A stretch of DNA of 64,000 nucleotides from contig NZ_CP102453.1 of the NCBI RefSeq assembly GCF_024661895.1, positions 248,001-312,000 of the forward strand, written 5' to 3'. The position numbers and the translations under genes are program-made. The stretch comes from Fundicoccus culcitae. GTDB taxonomy: Bacteria; Bacillota; Bacilli; Lactobacillales; Aerococcaceae. The notes beneath the pieces are model-generated. The model was not told the DNA's origin and did not search any database. It was given only the letters and a program-made list of their open reading frames with translations. Of the stretch, positions 38,992-48,228 are shown in pieces (the first letter of the stretch is position 1; every line of letters starts with the position of its first letter).

Positions 38992-39005
38992 TGTAAGCGT
39001 TTTGA
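38992..39005. promoter_or_regulatory. Putative cre site upstream of gcvT
   Basis: TGTAAGCGTTTTGA matches 13 of 14 positions of the CcpA consensus TGWAANCGNTNWCA. It lies just upstream of a possible -10 (TAGAAT on the minus strand, 38988-38983), so it could repress the gcv operon. Confidence 0.5.
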
Positions 39006-39026
39006 ATGCATTTAGTTTTTTGATTA

Positions 39027-39839
39027 TTAATTCCAAACTTGCAATTGTTGCATAATTAAACCAGCAGTTTCTTCAATACTTCTTTCAGAAACATTAATGA
39101 CATAACAACCTAACTCCGCATAAATTTGATTAGCATACTCCAATTCTACGTTCACACGATCCATTGAGGAATAACGGGATTGACTCACCCCATAAGATTC
39201 CATTCGTATTTCACGGTGTCGATTGATAACCGTAGCATCATTGGTTAAACCGATGATTTTTTTGCTACTCACTTGATAGATTTCCTCTGGCAGCTCTTTC
39301 TCGGGAATTAAGGGGATATTGACAACTTTAAAACCATTCATAGCTAGATACATGCTTAAAGGGGTTTTACTGGTTCGGCTAATGCCTAGTAAAACAATAT
39401 CAGCCTCTTTAATAGCCGAAGGGTCTTTTCCATCATCGTAAGCAATACAAAACTCCATCGCATTCACACGTTTAAAATAATCTTCAGAAAGTTCATGTTG
39501 AGCGCCAACTTTCCAAGAAGCTTGAATACCTAGCCGTCTTTGAATTTCTAACGTAAAAGGTTGAATCAAATTATAACAAATCAACCCCGTTTTGATACAA
39601 AAGCGTTCAACATAATTAGCCATCACAGCGTTTGCTATCGTCATAAAGATTAAGCCATCAATTTCAACAGCTTCATTTAAAATTTTATCTAAATCTTCAA
39701 TGTTTGAAATAAAGATGTATTTATGTAATACTGTATTTGCATCAGGAAATTGAGCGATAGCAGCATTAGCTACTTTTTGCGCCGTTTCCCCAATGGAGTC
39801 GGATAAGATATAGTAATGTAATGTGGGTTGTTCTTTCAT
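39027..39839 (-). CDS. Pyruvate, phosphate dikinase regulatory protein (PPDK/PpsR family)
   Basis: Bifunctional serine/threonine kinase and Pi-dependent pyrophosphorylase (DUF299) that switches PPDK or PEP synthase off and on. 270 residues. P-loop-like GISRTSKTPLSMYLA at about 150-164 and YYILSDSIGETAQ at the N-terminus are diagnostic. SD AGGAGGTG. The target gene (ppdK or ppsA) is not in the window. Divergent from the Fur-family gene, with a 55-bp shared intergenic region. Confidence 0.93.
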   Translation of the reverse strand: MKEQPTLHYYILSDSIGETAQKVANAAIAQFPDANTVLHKYIFISNIEDLDKILNEAVEIDGLIFMTIANAVMANYVERFCIKTGLICYNLIQPFTLEIQRRLGIQASWKVGAQHELSEDYFKRVNAMEFCIAYDDGKDPSAIKEADIVLLGISRTSKTPLSMYLAMNGFKVVNIPLIPEKELPEEIYQVSSKKIIGLTNDATVINRHREIRMESYGVSQSRYSSMDRVNVELEYANQIYAELGCYVINVSERSIEETAGLIMQQLQVWN

Positions 39840-39894
39840 ATAAAGGCACCTCCTAGTTTACAATTAGTTTAACATAGAAAGAGAGCTACAGGAA

Positions 39895-40389
39895 ATGAAT
39901 GTAAATAAGGAAAACATTAATTTTGAAACAGAATATTTAACGGATGAACAAAAAAAGCAAACCTTGAATGATGGACTTGCGCGCTTAAAAGCAGCGGGGT
40001 TTAAAATGACGAAAAAACGTCAAGAAATTTTGGAGATATTTATTGAAGAAGGAAAATACCTTCGTGCCAAAGAAATCCACGATCGTTTAACCAATAAATA
40101 TCCCTCTATGAGTTATAATACAACCTATCGCAACATTTATGACTTTATTAAAGTGGGTATTTTGGAGTCGACGGAATATAATCAGGAACAATTGTTTAAA
40201 ATTAATTGTATGGACCAAGAACATGATTCTAATCACCACCATCACCATTTCATTTGTCGTTTATGTGGCTTAAGTATTCCTCTAAAAGCATGCCCCATGG
40301 ATCACATCGATACGGATTTATCGGATGTTTTAATTGAAAGCCATCGTTTTGAAGTTTTTGGTTTATGTGCGACGTGCAAGTTAAAATAA
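39895..40389 (+). CDS. Fur-family metal-responsive regulator
   Basis: Ferric-uptake-regulator-family repressor of 164 residues. A winged helix (FKMTKKRQEILEIFIEE, then SYNTTYRNIYDFIKVGILE) is followed by a dimerisation/metal domain with a His-rich HHHHHFICRLCG and a second FGLCATC, the paired CxxC structural zinc site. A 30-residue N-terminal extension precedes the HTH. Cannot be resolved between Fur, Zur and PerR by eye; the His cluster and CxxC pair make Zur or Fur more likely than PerR (inference). Confidence 0.88.
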   Translation: MNVNKENINFETEYLTDEQKKQTLNDGLARLKAAGFKMTKKRQEILEIFIEEGKYLRAKEIHDRLTNKYPSMSYNTTYRNIYDFIKVGILESTEYNQEQLFKINCMDQEHDSNHHHHHFICRLCGLSIPLKACPMDHIDTDLSDVLIESHRFEVFGLCATCKLK

Positions 40390-40464
40390 CCTAATAAATA
40401 TCGGATTATTTTGACTAAAAATTGTGTTTTTTTACGATTAATGCAAGAAATTCAATGAATTCTA

Positions 40465-40492
40465 TTGTAAATTCTTTATAGTTTGCTATAAT
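40465..40492 (+). promoter_or_regulatory. Promoter of rpsU-yqeY
   Basis: TTGTAA, 16 bp, perfect TATAAT with TGC before it. About 70 bp before rpsU. Confidence 0.8.
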
Positions 40493-40565
40493 AACGAAAG
40501 AACTTTGTTTAGATAATTGATTATCTAAAGGAAGGTTACTAAAAGCTCGGAGGGAGGGAAATCAA

Positions 40566-40739
40566 ATGTCTAAAACTGTCGTTAAAGATAACGAATCTTT
40601 AGATGATGCTCTTCGTCGCTTTAAGCGTAATGTTTCTAAAACCGGTACTTTAAGAGAAGCCCGCAAACGTGAGTTTTATGAAAAACCAAGTGTTAAGCGT
40701 AAAAAGAAATCAGAAGCAGCTCGTAAAAGAAAGTTCTAA
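40566..40739 (+). CDS. rpsU: 30S ribosomal protein S21
   Basis: A 57-residue very basic protein of the small subunit, needed for pairing of mRNA leaders with 16S rRNA. It starts [20 protein letters not shown] (in the family's N-terminal pattern) and ends with a Lys/Arg-rich tail ([14 protein letters not shown]). SD GGAGGGAGG. Followed after 27 bp by yqeY, the conserved rpsU-yqeY pair of Firmicutes. Confidence 0.97.
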   Translation: MSKTVVKDNESLDDALRRFKRNVSKTGTLREARKREFYEKPSVKRKKKSEAARKRKF

Positions 40740-40766
40740 TTCTGCTAGAAAAGTAGGGTGATTTTT

Positions 40767-41216
40767 ATGACACTTACGGAGCAAATTAACCAGGACGTTA
40801 AGCAAGCGATGAAAGCTAGAGATAAGGATACACTGAAAGTGATTCGTATGTTGAAAGCTGCTTTGCAGTTGCAACAAATCGAACAAAAAGACCCTTTGTC
40901 TACTGAACAGGAGATATCCATCATTGCGCGTGAATTGAAACAGCGTAAAGAATCTTTAGCAGAATTTGATAAAGCGGGTCGGCATGATTTAGTTGAAGAA
41001 TTGGAAAAAGAAATTAAAATCGTAGAACAGTATTTACCCAAACAACTCTCAGAAGATGAAATCAATGTAGCCATTGATGCAATCATAACCGCTACAGGGG
41101 CATCTTCCATGAAAGACTTTGGAACTGTGATGAGCCAAACAATGACTGAATTAAAAGGACAAGCTGACGGACAAACAGTCAATCGTTTAGTAAAAGAACG
41201 ATTGTCAAACAATTAA
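40767..41216 (+). CDS. YqeY/GatB-tail domain protein
   Basis: A 149-residue cytoplasmic helical protein related to the C-terminal tRNA-binding tail of GatB. Motifs are MKARDKDTLKVIRMLKAAL (about 15-33) and VEQYLPKQLSEDEI (about 88-101). The upstream ATG at 40758 is in frame; AGTAGGGTG fits the ATG at 40767 better. The molecular function is not clear; family members may help tRNA-dependent amidation. A large minus-strand frame over the same bases (40745-41212) is a shadow. Confidence 0.93.
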   Translation: MTLTEQINQDVKQAMKARDKDTLKVIRMLKAALQLQQIEQKDPLSTEQEISIIARELKQRKESLAEFDKAGRHDLVEELEKEIKIVEQYLPKQLSEDEINVAIDAIITATGASSMKDFGTVMSQTMTELKGQADGQTVNRLVKERLSNN

Positions 41217-41223
41217 TTTAAAG

Positions 41224-41246
41224 CACCTCATTTGAGGTGTTTTTTT
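41224..41246 (+). terminator. Terminator of rpsU-yqeY
   Basis: CACCTCA TT TGAGGTG followed by seven T. Confidence 0.93.
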
Positions 41247-41393
41247 GTTTTCTTAAATTTTTGTTCTTCACCCGCCAAATGAAGGCTTGTTTGGCCGTCG
41301 ATTGTAAATAGGTCGCCAAATGAGGGCTGGATTGGCTGTCTCTGTATAAGCGGGAAGCGTATTACCGTAATATACACTACAATTAAGGCTATT

Positions 41394-41434
41394 CGCTCAT
41401 GAAATCAGCTGTTTGTTGACCAATTAGCTTTATT
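41394..41434 (-). repeat. Dispersed copy of the TAAAGCTAATYGGTCA element
   Basis: Read on the minus strand it begins TAAAGCTAATTGGTCAACAA and contains CTGATTTCATGA, about 85% identical by eye to the 41-bp unit at 24769-24809 in island 1. Confidence 0.75.
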
Positions 41435-41751
41435 CGGCTGCCTTTCACTTTCAGCTTACAACGAACGGTTGTTGATTGCGATAGACCAACGCTAGAAAAG
41501 GCTGATTCTCTTAGATGAATCTTCTCAATTTGATATATTTGCAGAAATCTCTAATTAACAGAGATTTATCAGGCCACCGCTAACCGAGTAATGACCAGAA
41601 CAAGCATTTGTCTAATAATTATTGTGAATTTCTTCTTTGGATTTCTTCTATAGGTGAGCTATTATAAACTGATGGTCATTCGCTTGTCACATTGTCTGGC
41701 TAAGTGCAACAAACTCAGCCGGAATATTCCACTTCCGGCTTTCATAGGGGA

Positions 41752-41795
41752 TACCATCTGCCTCTCAACTCATTCTCTGGCGGTTGGGAGTAAGC
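41752..41795 (-). repeat. Dispersed inverted copy of the CCGCC...GGCGG element
   Basis: CATCTGCCTCTCAA and TTCTCTGGCGGTTGGG correspond in reverse complement to the 40-bp unit at 24455-24494. GCGGGAAGTG follows on the plus strand, as near the units in island 1. Confidence 0.7.
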
Positions 41796-42090
41796 GGGAA
41801 GTGTAGGAACAGGTTGATTTCGGATACAGTATCGTGACAAATAAAAATTGCTTAATTTTGGTGGCGAAACTCTTGTATCTCTTCACTACCAATTAAAATT
41901 TTCCTTTTTAGATGGACTAATCTTAGGTTGACGGTAAATTATTTATTTTCCACTTACTCACAGTTAAGTGGGTCGTCAAATGAGGGGGTCTGATTGTTGC
42001 GCTAGTAGAGCATTGGCTAACATCTAACAAAACGTGGGTGAAAAGTGGTTGTTAAAATTTCTACTATAGCTTGCATGAGTAATTTGATGA

Positions 42091-42729
42091 ACGCTTGTAC
42101 TTCTAATGACTCAGAAGTTAAAGTGAAAGGGAAACGCTTGTACTTCTAAAGGTCCAGAAGTTAAAGTGAAAGGGAAACGCTTGTACTTCTAAAGACTCAG
42201 AAGTTAAAGTGAATGGAGAACACTTGTACTTCTAAAGACTCAGAAGTTAAAGTGAAATGGAAACGTTTGTACTTCTAAAGGTCCAGAAGTTAAAGTGAAA
42301 GGAGAACGCTTTAACTTCTAAAGACTCAGAAGTTAAAGTGAAAGGGAAACGCTTGTACTTCTAAAGACTCAGAAGTTAAAGTGAATGGAGAACACTTGTA
42401 CTTCTAAAGACTCAGAAGTTAAAGTGAAAGGGAAACGCTTGTACTTCTAAAGGTCCAGAAGTTAAAGTGAAAGGAGAACGCTTGTACTTCTAATGATTCA
42501 GAAGTTAAAGTGAAAGGAGAACGCTTGTACTTTTAAAGGTCCAGAAGTTAAAGTGAATGGAGAACACTTGTACTTCTAAAGACTCAGAAGTTAAAGTGAA
42601 AGGGAAACGCTTGTACTTCTAAAGACTCAGAAGTTAAAGTGAAAGGGAAACGCTTGTACTTCTAAAGGTCCAGAAGTTAAAGTGAAAGGGAAACGCTTGT
42701 ACTTCTAAAGACTCAGAAGTTAAAGTGAT
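42091..42729. repeat. Tandem array of fifteen 43-bp units
   Basis: Units start every 43 bp from 42091 (42134, 42177, 42220 and so on to 42693) without any insertion or deletion; the fifteenth is truncated by 6 bp. The unit is ACGCTTGTACTTCTAAAG, a variable GACTC/GTCC core, then AGAAGTTAAAGTGAA and GGGAA/GGAGA. ACTTCT and AGAAGT pair around the 8-nt core, so each unit can fold as a small hairpin. Two core types (AAAGACTC, AAAGGTCC) recur in mixed order. Confidence 0.95.
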
Positions 42730-43143
42730 CCATAAACAACAATACAGTCTTCATTGGGTAAGTTGATTTGGCAAAAATAAGCAGGAAATGATGGCAGGAT
42801 TTGCTATCTATCTTTTCTCACTTACGTCAATGGTGACTTTCTTATTTCGATTCAAATTCGGAGCTAACTTTCTTACTTCGTTCCCATTTCTAAGCTAACT
42901 TCACCTTTCAAAAATAACTCAACACCAACTTTCACCATGAATGACGTTTATCTCTTAGTTAAAGTGATTGACACCACACCTTAGCTTACCACTAGTATAA
43001 GAAATCAACCATATACAGTAACTTAATAACAACGTCACGTCTAACAAAAAATTCAGGTTTTCTCATTTAACAGACAACATGGTTCTCCCTAGCTGTGACA
43101 AGTTTTTAAAATTTAGATATTTATTTACTCAAAGTACATTTTT

Positions 43144-43172
43144 TTTACAATTTGTGTTACTCTTACTATATT
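43144..43172 (+). promoter_or_regulatory. Promoter of the phoH-recO cluster
   Basis: TTTACA, 17 bp, TATATT, 27 bp before the phoH TTG start. Confidence 0.65.
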
Positions 43173-43198
43173 GAGAATATTTAAAAGGAGCATATTAT

Positions 43199-44158
43199 TT
43201 GAATCAACCTCAAACGTTTACTGAAAAAATTATTATTTCTAATCCCGACTGGTTAATCGCCATTTTAGGCAGTCAAGATCAAAACATTGAATTGTATGAA
43301 TCGAATTTTGATGTCAGTATATCTAATCGTGGCGAAACATTGACGATTACCGGTCAAGATGAAGCACAAGTTCAATTAGTTAAAGACTTGATACTAAAAC
43401 TTGTGCAGCTATTAGAACGTAAAATTACTCCGCGTAAAATGGATATTGTGACAGCTATTAAGATGGCACAAAATGGTACATTAGACCATTTAATCAATAT
43501 TTATGAAGAAGTTGTTGGACGAGCTGCTGACGGTAGTGCGATTCGCGTTAAAAATTTCGGGCAATTAGAATATGTTAAAGCCGTCGCGCATTCTGATGTC
43601 GTTTTTGGTATCGGCCCGGCAGGAACAGGGAAAACCTTTTTAGCTGTCGTTTTAGCCGTTCAAGCTTTGAAAGAAGGGCGCGTCAAACGAATTATCTTAA
43701 CACGACCAGCCGTTGAAGCGGGCGAAAATTTAGGTTTTTTACCGGGTGATTTGAAAGAAAAGGTCGATCCTTACTTGCGACCGGTGTATGATGCCTTAAA
43801 TACAATCTACGGGAACGAGCATATGAATCGCTTAATGGAACGTGGCATTATTGAAATTGCCCCATTAGCTTATATGCGTGGTCGGACGCTCGATGATGCT
43901 TTTGTTATTTTGGATGAAGCGCAAAATACAACCATTGCACAAATGAAAATGTTCTTAACCCGTTTAGGTTTTGGGTCTAAGATGATAATTAATGGGGATC
44001 AAACTCAAATCGATTTACCTAAAGGTGTCAAATCCGGTTTGATTGATGCTGAAATGAAGTTAAGAGATATTAAACGTATTAAATTCGTCATGTTTGATGA
44101 ATATGATGTTGTTAGACATCCTGTCGTAGCCGATATTATTCGAGCATATTCGGATTAA
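43199..44158 (+). CDS. phoH: PhoH-family ATPase
   Basis: P-loop ATPase of 319 residues found next to ybeY in nearly all bacteria and thought to act in RNA metabolism with it. An N-terminal KH-like part (about 10-75) is followed by the ATPase with Walker A GPAGTGKTF (about 139-147) and Walker B FVILDEAQN (about 236-244). The start is TTG after AAAAGGAGC. First gene of the phoH-pgpH-ybeY-dgkA-era-recO cluster, all in the same direction with gaps under 25 bp. Confidence 0.95.
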   Translation: MNQPQTFTEKIIISNPDWLIAILGSQDQNIELYESNFDVSISNRGETLTITGQDEAQVQLVKDLILKLVQLLERKITPRKMDIVTAIKMAQNGTLDHLINIYEEVVGRAADGSAIRVKNFGQLEYVKAVAHSDVVFGIGPAGTGKTFLAVVLAVQALKEGRVKRIILTRPAVEAGENLGFLPGDLKEKVDPYLRPVYDALNTIYGNEHMNRLMERGIIEIAPLAYMRGRTLDDAFVILDEAQNTTIAQMKMFLTRLGFGSKMIINGDQTQIDLPKGVKSGLIDAEMKLRDIKRIKFVMFDEYDVVRHPVVADIIRAYSD

Positions 44159-44180
44159 AAAAACCTATTAGGAGGTTGCT

Positions 44181-46382
44181 ATGAATTTCCAGTTGCAAAA
44201 AGTCATTAAACGAGCCGGCAAATATTATCGACCTTTCATCATTGGGTTAATGACACTAATTGTTTTCGGGCTTGTCTATTCTAGTTTAGAACCGCGCCGT
44301 TATGAGATTAATTTAAATCGGGTAGCCAACGAAACCATTCGGGCACCTTACACCATTGAAGATGAGGAACAAACCGCAATCAATCAAGATAGAGCCCGCG
44401 AAGCCGTCCCAGATGTCTTTTTGTACCATCCGGATATACGTGAAGGCCAATTAAATATCATTGAACGCTTTTTTAGTGAGATCCGAACCATTCGCTCAGA
44501 CCAATATACCACTGAGATGTTGCTCAATGCAGCTGAAGAATTACAAGTTGCTGACCAATTGACCGAGCAAATTGATCGCGAAAATCGCACTGAAACACAA
44601 GAAGTGAATTTTGGTCAATTAAATAATAGTGAACGCTTAATTGCGTATTTTGATGCTGTAGCGAATATTCCTTCTGATGTAAAAGACTTGGCAGATAATT
44701 TAAGTCAAACATCTATTTTATATATTTTAACGATTAATGATACAAACTTGACTGAGTTTCAAACGATGTTGACGAATATTACTTCAGAAGCTCTTGAAAG
44801 TGATATTTATGCCAATGAATTAATTGTTTCCATCCAAGAAATTAGTCGCGAAGCCATCTCTAATTATCAAATGACCGCTGAACAACAAGCCATTCAATCC
44901 TTTTTACAACAATTGATTGTGCCTACTATGGTCTATAATGAAGAAGAAACTGAAGCTAACCGCGAAGAAGCCGCTGCTGAGGTTCCACCTTCTTATATTT
45001 TACAAGGACAAGTCATTATCCAAGAAGGCCATATTGTCGATGCCCAATCCATGCATCAACTTGAGTTGTATAATATTTTAGATACAGATGCACCACCCTA
45101 TATTCTATTTGCCTTTGTTGCCATTTTAATCTTACACGCTTTTGTCTTATATCGATTGTTAGGTGAAGATGACCAATTAGAGGCTGGTATCACGTTGACA
45201 GCCTATAGTCTCGTTTTAACGACATCGACAATTATTTTAAAAGGTATGTATATGATTCAAGAAAATGGAACAAGTTATTTTACCTTGTTATTTCCAGCCA
45301 TCATTATTCCCTTATTGCTAAATAAATATGTCCGCTCCAAGTTTAGTTTGCTGGCCTTTGCTATGTTCATTATTTTTTCAATGTTTATCTTTAACAACGG
45401 CGATAATATTTTATCGATGGTTATTCCAATTATTTATTATGTTTTAAGTGGTTTGACCGCTTTTATCTTAGCCAAGTTGAAACATAATAAGTTATATCAT
45501 CATGAATTTATGTTTAATTTTGTGGTCCATTTTGTTTTTGCTATTTCGATCATTACGATTTTTAGCTTTGATGTCTTTTCAAACACATCCTATATGTTAA
45601 TCATCTATATGTTATTGAATCTAACCGCAGGTTATGGCATTAATCTATTAATTTATCCTTATTGGGATCAATTATTAAGTGAGAAAGCGGCTTTAACATT
45701 GAATCAATTAGGCAATTTAAATCACCCATTACTAAAAAAACTAATTGAGGTAGCACCAGGAACGTATAATCATAGTATATTAGTTGGAAACCTTAGTGCC
45801 AATGCGGTGGAAGCCATTGGTGGAGATAGCTTGTTGACGCGGGTTGCTTCCTACTATCATGATGTAGGAAAAACCGTTCATCCACTCTTTTTTATCGAAA
45901 ACTTACCTACCAGTATGGAATCGCCGCATCAGATGATTTCTGATGAAGAAAGTGCCCAAATTATTATTGGGCATGTTACAGAAGGCGTAAAATTACTTGA
46001 AGAGTACAATATTCCTAAAAGTGTTATTGATATTTGTAAACAACATCATGGCACGACGGTGGTTCAATATTTCTATCATCAAGCCAAAAAAGATAATCCT
46101 TCTGTAGATATTAAAGACTTTACTTATCCGGGTCCCGTACCCCAAACAAAAGAAGCTGTCGTTATCATGTTGGCAGATTCCATTGAGGCTGCCTCACGAA
46201 CGATGGAAGACCATTCACAAGTATCCATTGAACAATTGGTGACCAAAATTATTGATGGTAAAATGAATGAAAATCAATTTGCAGAGAGTCCTTTAACGGT
46301 ACATGAACTTAAAAAGGTGAAAGCCTCATTAATTTCGGGTGTTGGGAGTATGTACCATACACGGATTCAATACCCAGAATAA
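44181..46382 (+). CDS. pgpH: Cyclic-di-AMP phosphodiesterase PgpH (7TM-HD)
   Basis: Membrane protein of 733 residues that hydrolyses the second messenger c-di-AMP. One N-terminal membrane segment (about 18-38), an extracellular 7TMR-HDED domain (to about 300), seven membrane segments (about 308-500), then a cytoplasmic HD phosphohydrolase with H560-D561 in YYHDVGKT, IIIGHVTEGVKL and CKQHHGT. Full length and intact. SD AGGAGG. Its partner sensor CbpB is encoded at 57.5 kb. Confidence 0.95.
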   Translation: MNFQLQKVIKRAGKYYRPFIIGLMTLIVFGLVYSSLEPRRYEINLNRVANETIRAPYTIEDEEQTAINQDRAREAVPDVFLYHPDIREGQLNIIERFFSEIRTIRSDQYTTEMLLNAAEELQVADQLTEQIDRENRTETQEVNFGQLNNSERLIAYFDAVANIPSDVKDLADNLSQTSILYILTINDTNLTEFQTMLTNITSEALESDIYANELIVSIQEISREAISNYQMTAEQQAIQSFLQQLIVPTMVYNEEETEANREEAAAEVPPSYILQGQVIIQEGHIVDAQSMHQLELYNILDTDAPPYILFAFVAILILHAFVLYRLLGEDDQLEAGITLTAYSLVLTTSTIILKGMYMIQENGTSYFTLLFPAIIIPLLLNKYVRSKFSLLAFAMFIIFSMFIFNNGDNILSMVIPIIYYVLSGLTAFILAKLKHNKLYHHEFMFNFVVHFVFAISIITIFSFDVFSNTSYMLIIYMLLNLTAGYGINLLIYPYWDQLLSEKAALTLNQLGNLNHPLLKKLIEVAPGTYNHSILVGNLSANAVEAIGGDSLLTRVASYYHDVGKTVHPLFFIENLPTSMESPHQMISDEESAQIIIGHVTEGVKLLEEYNIPKSVIDICKQHHGTTVVQYFYHQAKKDNPSVDIKDFTYPGPVPQTKEAVVIMLADSIEAASRTMEDHSQVSIEQLVTKIIDGKMNENQFAESPLTVHELKKVKASLISGVGSMYHTRIQYPE

Positions 46383-46403
46383 ATTTTTAAGAGGAGCTTG
46401 CTT

Positions 46404-46895
46404 ATGTTAATTGAAATTATTGATGATGCTAATTATTTAACGGATCAGCAAACGGAAATCATCGAGGCTGTCATTGAATTAGCTGCCAAAAGATTACAGC
46501 TAGGTTCCCATGTTGAGTTGGATATATCCTTAGTTTCGAATGAAGACATACATGACTTAAATAAAACCTATCGGCAAATCGACCGTCCTACCGATGTATT
46601 AAGCTTTGCGTTAAATGAATCGATTGATGATTCAGATCAACTTTTTAATCAATTTTTTGATTCAGAAGATGAAGCCAGTGACTTGCCGCTTCACTTAGGC
46701 GATATCATTATTTCATATCCCAAAGCGGTCGAACAAGCGGAAGATTATGGTCATTCGCTTGATAGAGAATTGGCTTTTTTAGCCGTCCATGGTTTCTTAC
46801 ATTTAAATGGGTATGACCATCAAACGGAAGAAGATTCTAAAGAAATGTTTGCCATTCAAGAAGAGGTGTTACAAGAATATGGCCTCAGCCGATAA
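46404..46895 (+). CDS. ybeY: Endoribonuclease YbeY (rRNA maturation)
   Basis: Zn-dependent RNase of 163 residues needed for 16S rRNA 3'-end maturation and ribosome quality control. The zinc motif HGFLHLNGYDH at about residues 128-138 is intact, and RPTDVLSFAL (about 59) is the family signature. The ATG at 46404 is 7 nt after GAGGAG; an in-frame TTG at 46398 is too close to the SD. The last 17 bp overlap the dgkA start. Confidence 0.96.
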   Translation: MLIEIIDDANYLTDQQTEIIEAVIELAAKRLQLGSHVELDISLVSNEDIHDLNKTYRQIDRPTDVLSFALNESIDDSDQLFNQFFDSEDEASDLPLHLGDIIISYPKAVEQAEDYGHSLDRELAFLAVHGFLHLNGYDHQTEEDSKEMFAIQEEVLQEYGLSR

Positions 46896-47292
46896 AACAC
46901 CCCCAGAGAAATTTAGTTTAAAAAAAGAATTAATTGGTTTAAAAAATTCGTTTAAATATGCGGGCGAAGGCTTAAAGCATGTTTTAGTGAATGAACGGAA
47001 TTTTAGAATTCATACTCTAGCTGCTGTGATTGTGATAGGTTTAAACTTTTATTTTCAAATTGAATTTTATGAATGGATTGCGATTATTTTTTGTATTGCC
47101 TTTGTTATGACTTCGGAGTTATTCAATACCGCGATTGAAGTCACTATTGATTTAGTCACCAAAGGTGAGTATCATCCATTAGCAAAAATCGCCAAAGATG
47201 TGGCAGCCTCAGCTGTTATTGTGGCTGCTATTGTTTCAGTGGCGGTGGGATTAATTATTTACATACCCTATATTTTTAAAGGATTATTTTAG
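46879..47292 (+). CDS. dgkA: Undecaprenol/diacylglycerol kinase DgkA
   Basis: Small integral membrane kinase of 137 residues with three membrane segments (about 47-65, 69-87 and 110-132). The catalytic motif SELFNTAIEVTIDLV lies between segments two and three. In Gram-positive bacteria this enzyme mainly phosphorylates undecaprenol for cell-wall lipid recycling. The frame is open back to 46807, but the homologous region and AAGAGGTG support the ATG at 46879, overlapping ybeY by 17 bp. Confidence 0.93.
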   Translation: MASADKTPPEKFSLKKELIGLKNSFKYAGEGLKHVLVNERNFRIHTLAAVIVIGLNFYFQIEFYEWIAIIFCIAFVMTSELFNTAIEVTIDLVTKGEYHPLAKIAKDVAASAVIVAAIVSVAVGLIIYIPYIFKGLF

Positions 47293-47304
47293 TTAGGAGT
47301 ATTT

Positions 47305-48213
47305 ATGTCAAATCAATCAAGTTTTAAATCGGGCTTTGTTGCCATTATCGGGCGACCTAACGTTGGAAAATCAACGCTCCTCAACCGTTTTGTGGGTCAA
47401 AAAGTGGCGATTATGTCGGATAAAGCCCAAACGACCCGCAATCGGATTCAAGGAGTCTATACGGATAAAGATGCTCAGCTGGTCTTCATTGATACACCAG
47501 GTATCCATAAACCGAAACACGCTTTAGGTGATTTTATGCTTAAAACGGCCTACAGTGCGATTAGCGGGGTAGATGTTGTTTTATTCGTTGTGAATGCTTC
47601 GGAAAAAATTGGACCGGGCGATCGTTTAATTATTGAACGGTTAAAACATGTTGAGGTTCCAGTTATTTTATTAATTAACAAAGTTGATTTAGTTCATGCT
47701 GATGATTTATTACCCATTATCGATAGTTATAAAAATGAACTCGACTTTAATGCGATTTTTCCCATTAGTGCTACGCAAGGGGATAATGTAGCTGAATTGG
47801 TAGAGCATATAAAAACGCTTGTGCCGGAAGGACCACAATATTATCCGGCTAATCAAGTGACAGACCATCCGGAATATTTTGTTGTGGCTGAATTTATTAG
47901 AGAACAAATACTGCATTTGACCCGTGAAGAAATTCCGCACTCTGTGGCGGTTCAAGTACAAAGTATGCAACGGAACGAAGATGACAAAGTAGAAATCCAA
48001 GCAACCATTATTGTTGAACGCAAAAGCCAAAAAGGCATTATTATCGGGGCACAAGGTTCAATGATAAAGAAAATCGGTCAAGGAGCAAGACGTGAAATCG
48101 AAAAGTTGTTGGACGATAAAGTCTATTTAGATTTATGGGTGAAAGTCCAAAAAGACTGGCGCGACCATCAAACGCAACTCAATGACTACGGTTATAAATC
48201 AAACGATTATTAA
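47305..48213 (+). CDS. era: GTPase Era
   Basis: Ribosome-assembly GTPase binding the 3' end of 16S rRNA; 302 residues. G1 GRPNVGKST (about 14-22), G2 region [12 protein letters not shown]3 [14 protein letters not shown]4 NKVD (about 124), and a C-terminal KH domain with [25 protein letters not shown]. Followed after 15 bp by recO, the standard order. Confidence 0.97.
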   Translation: MSNQSSFKSGFVAIIGRPNVGKSTLLNRFVGQKVAIMSDKAQTTRNRIQGVYTDKDAQLVFIDTPGIHKPKHALGDFMLKTAYSAISGVDVVLFVVNASEKIGPGDRLIIERLKHVEVPVILLINKVDLVHADDLLPIIDSYKNELDFNAIFPISATQGDNVAELVEHIKTLVPEGPQYYPANQVTDHPEYFVVAEFIREQILHLTREEIPHSVAVQVQSMQRNEDDKVEIQATIIVERKSQKGIIIGAQGSMIKKIGQGARREIEKLLDDKVYLDLWVKVQKDWRDHQTQLNDYGYKSNDY

Positions 48214-48228
48214 ATAAGGTTGTTGTTT

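Larger units (their letters stand above)
41250..43140. other. Gene-free repeat island 2
   Basis: About 1.9 kb with no credible gene on either strand, placed between yqeY and phoH, a neighbourhood that is compact in many Firmicutes. It contains two CGCCAAATGA units 41 bp apart (41273 and 41314; a third variant near 41967), elements shared with island 1, and the long 43-bp tandem array. AGCTAACTT motifs occur at 42862-42900. Confidence 0.7.

Noticed and set aside
38950-39026. Glycine riboswitch before gcvT
   Set aside because: Only 77 bp separate gcvT from ppsR, too short for a tandem glycine aptamer, and no aptamer core is seen.
40745-41212. 155-codon minus-strand ORF
   Set aside because: Exact antisense of yqeY; Ser/Cys-rich shadow translation without start signals.
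42091-42729. CRISPR array
   Set aside because: Units are 43 bp with no unique spacers; variation is only in a few core bases, and no cas genes are nearby.
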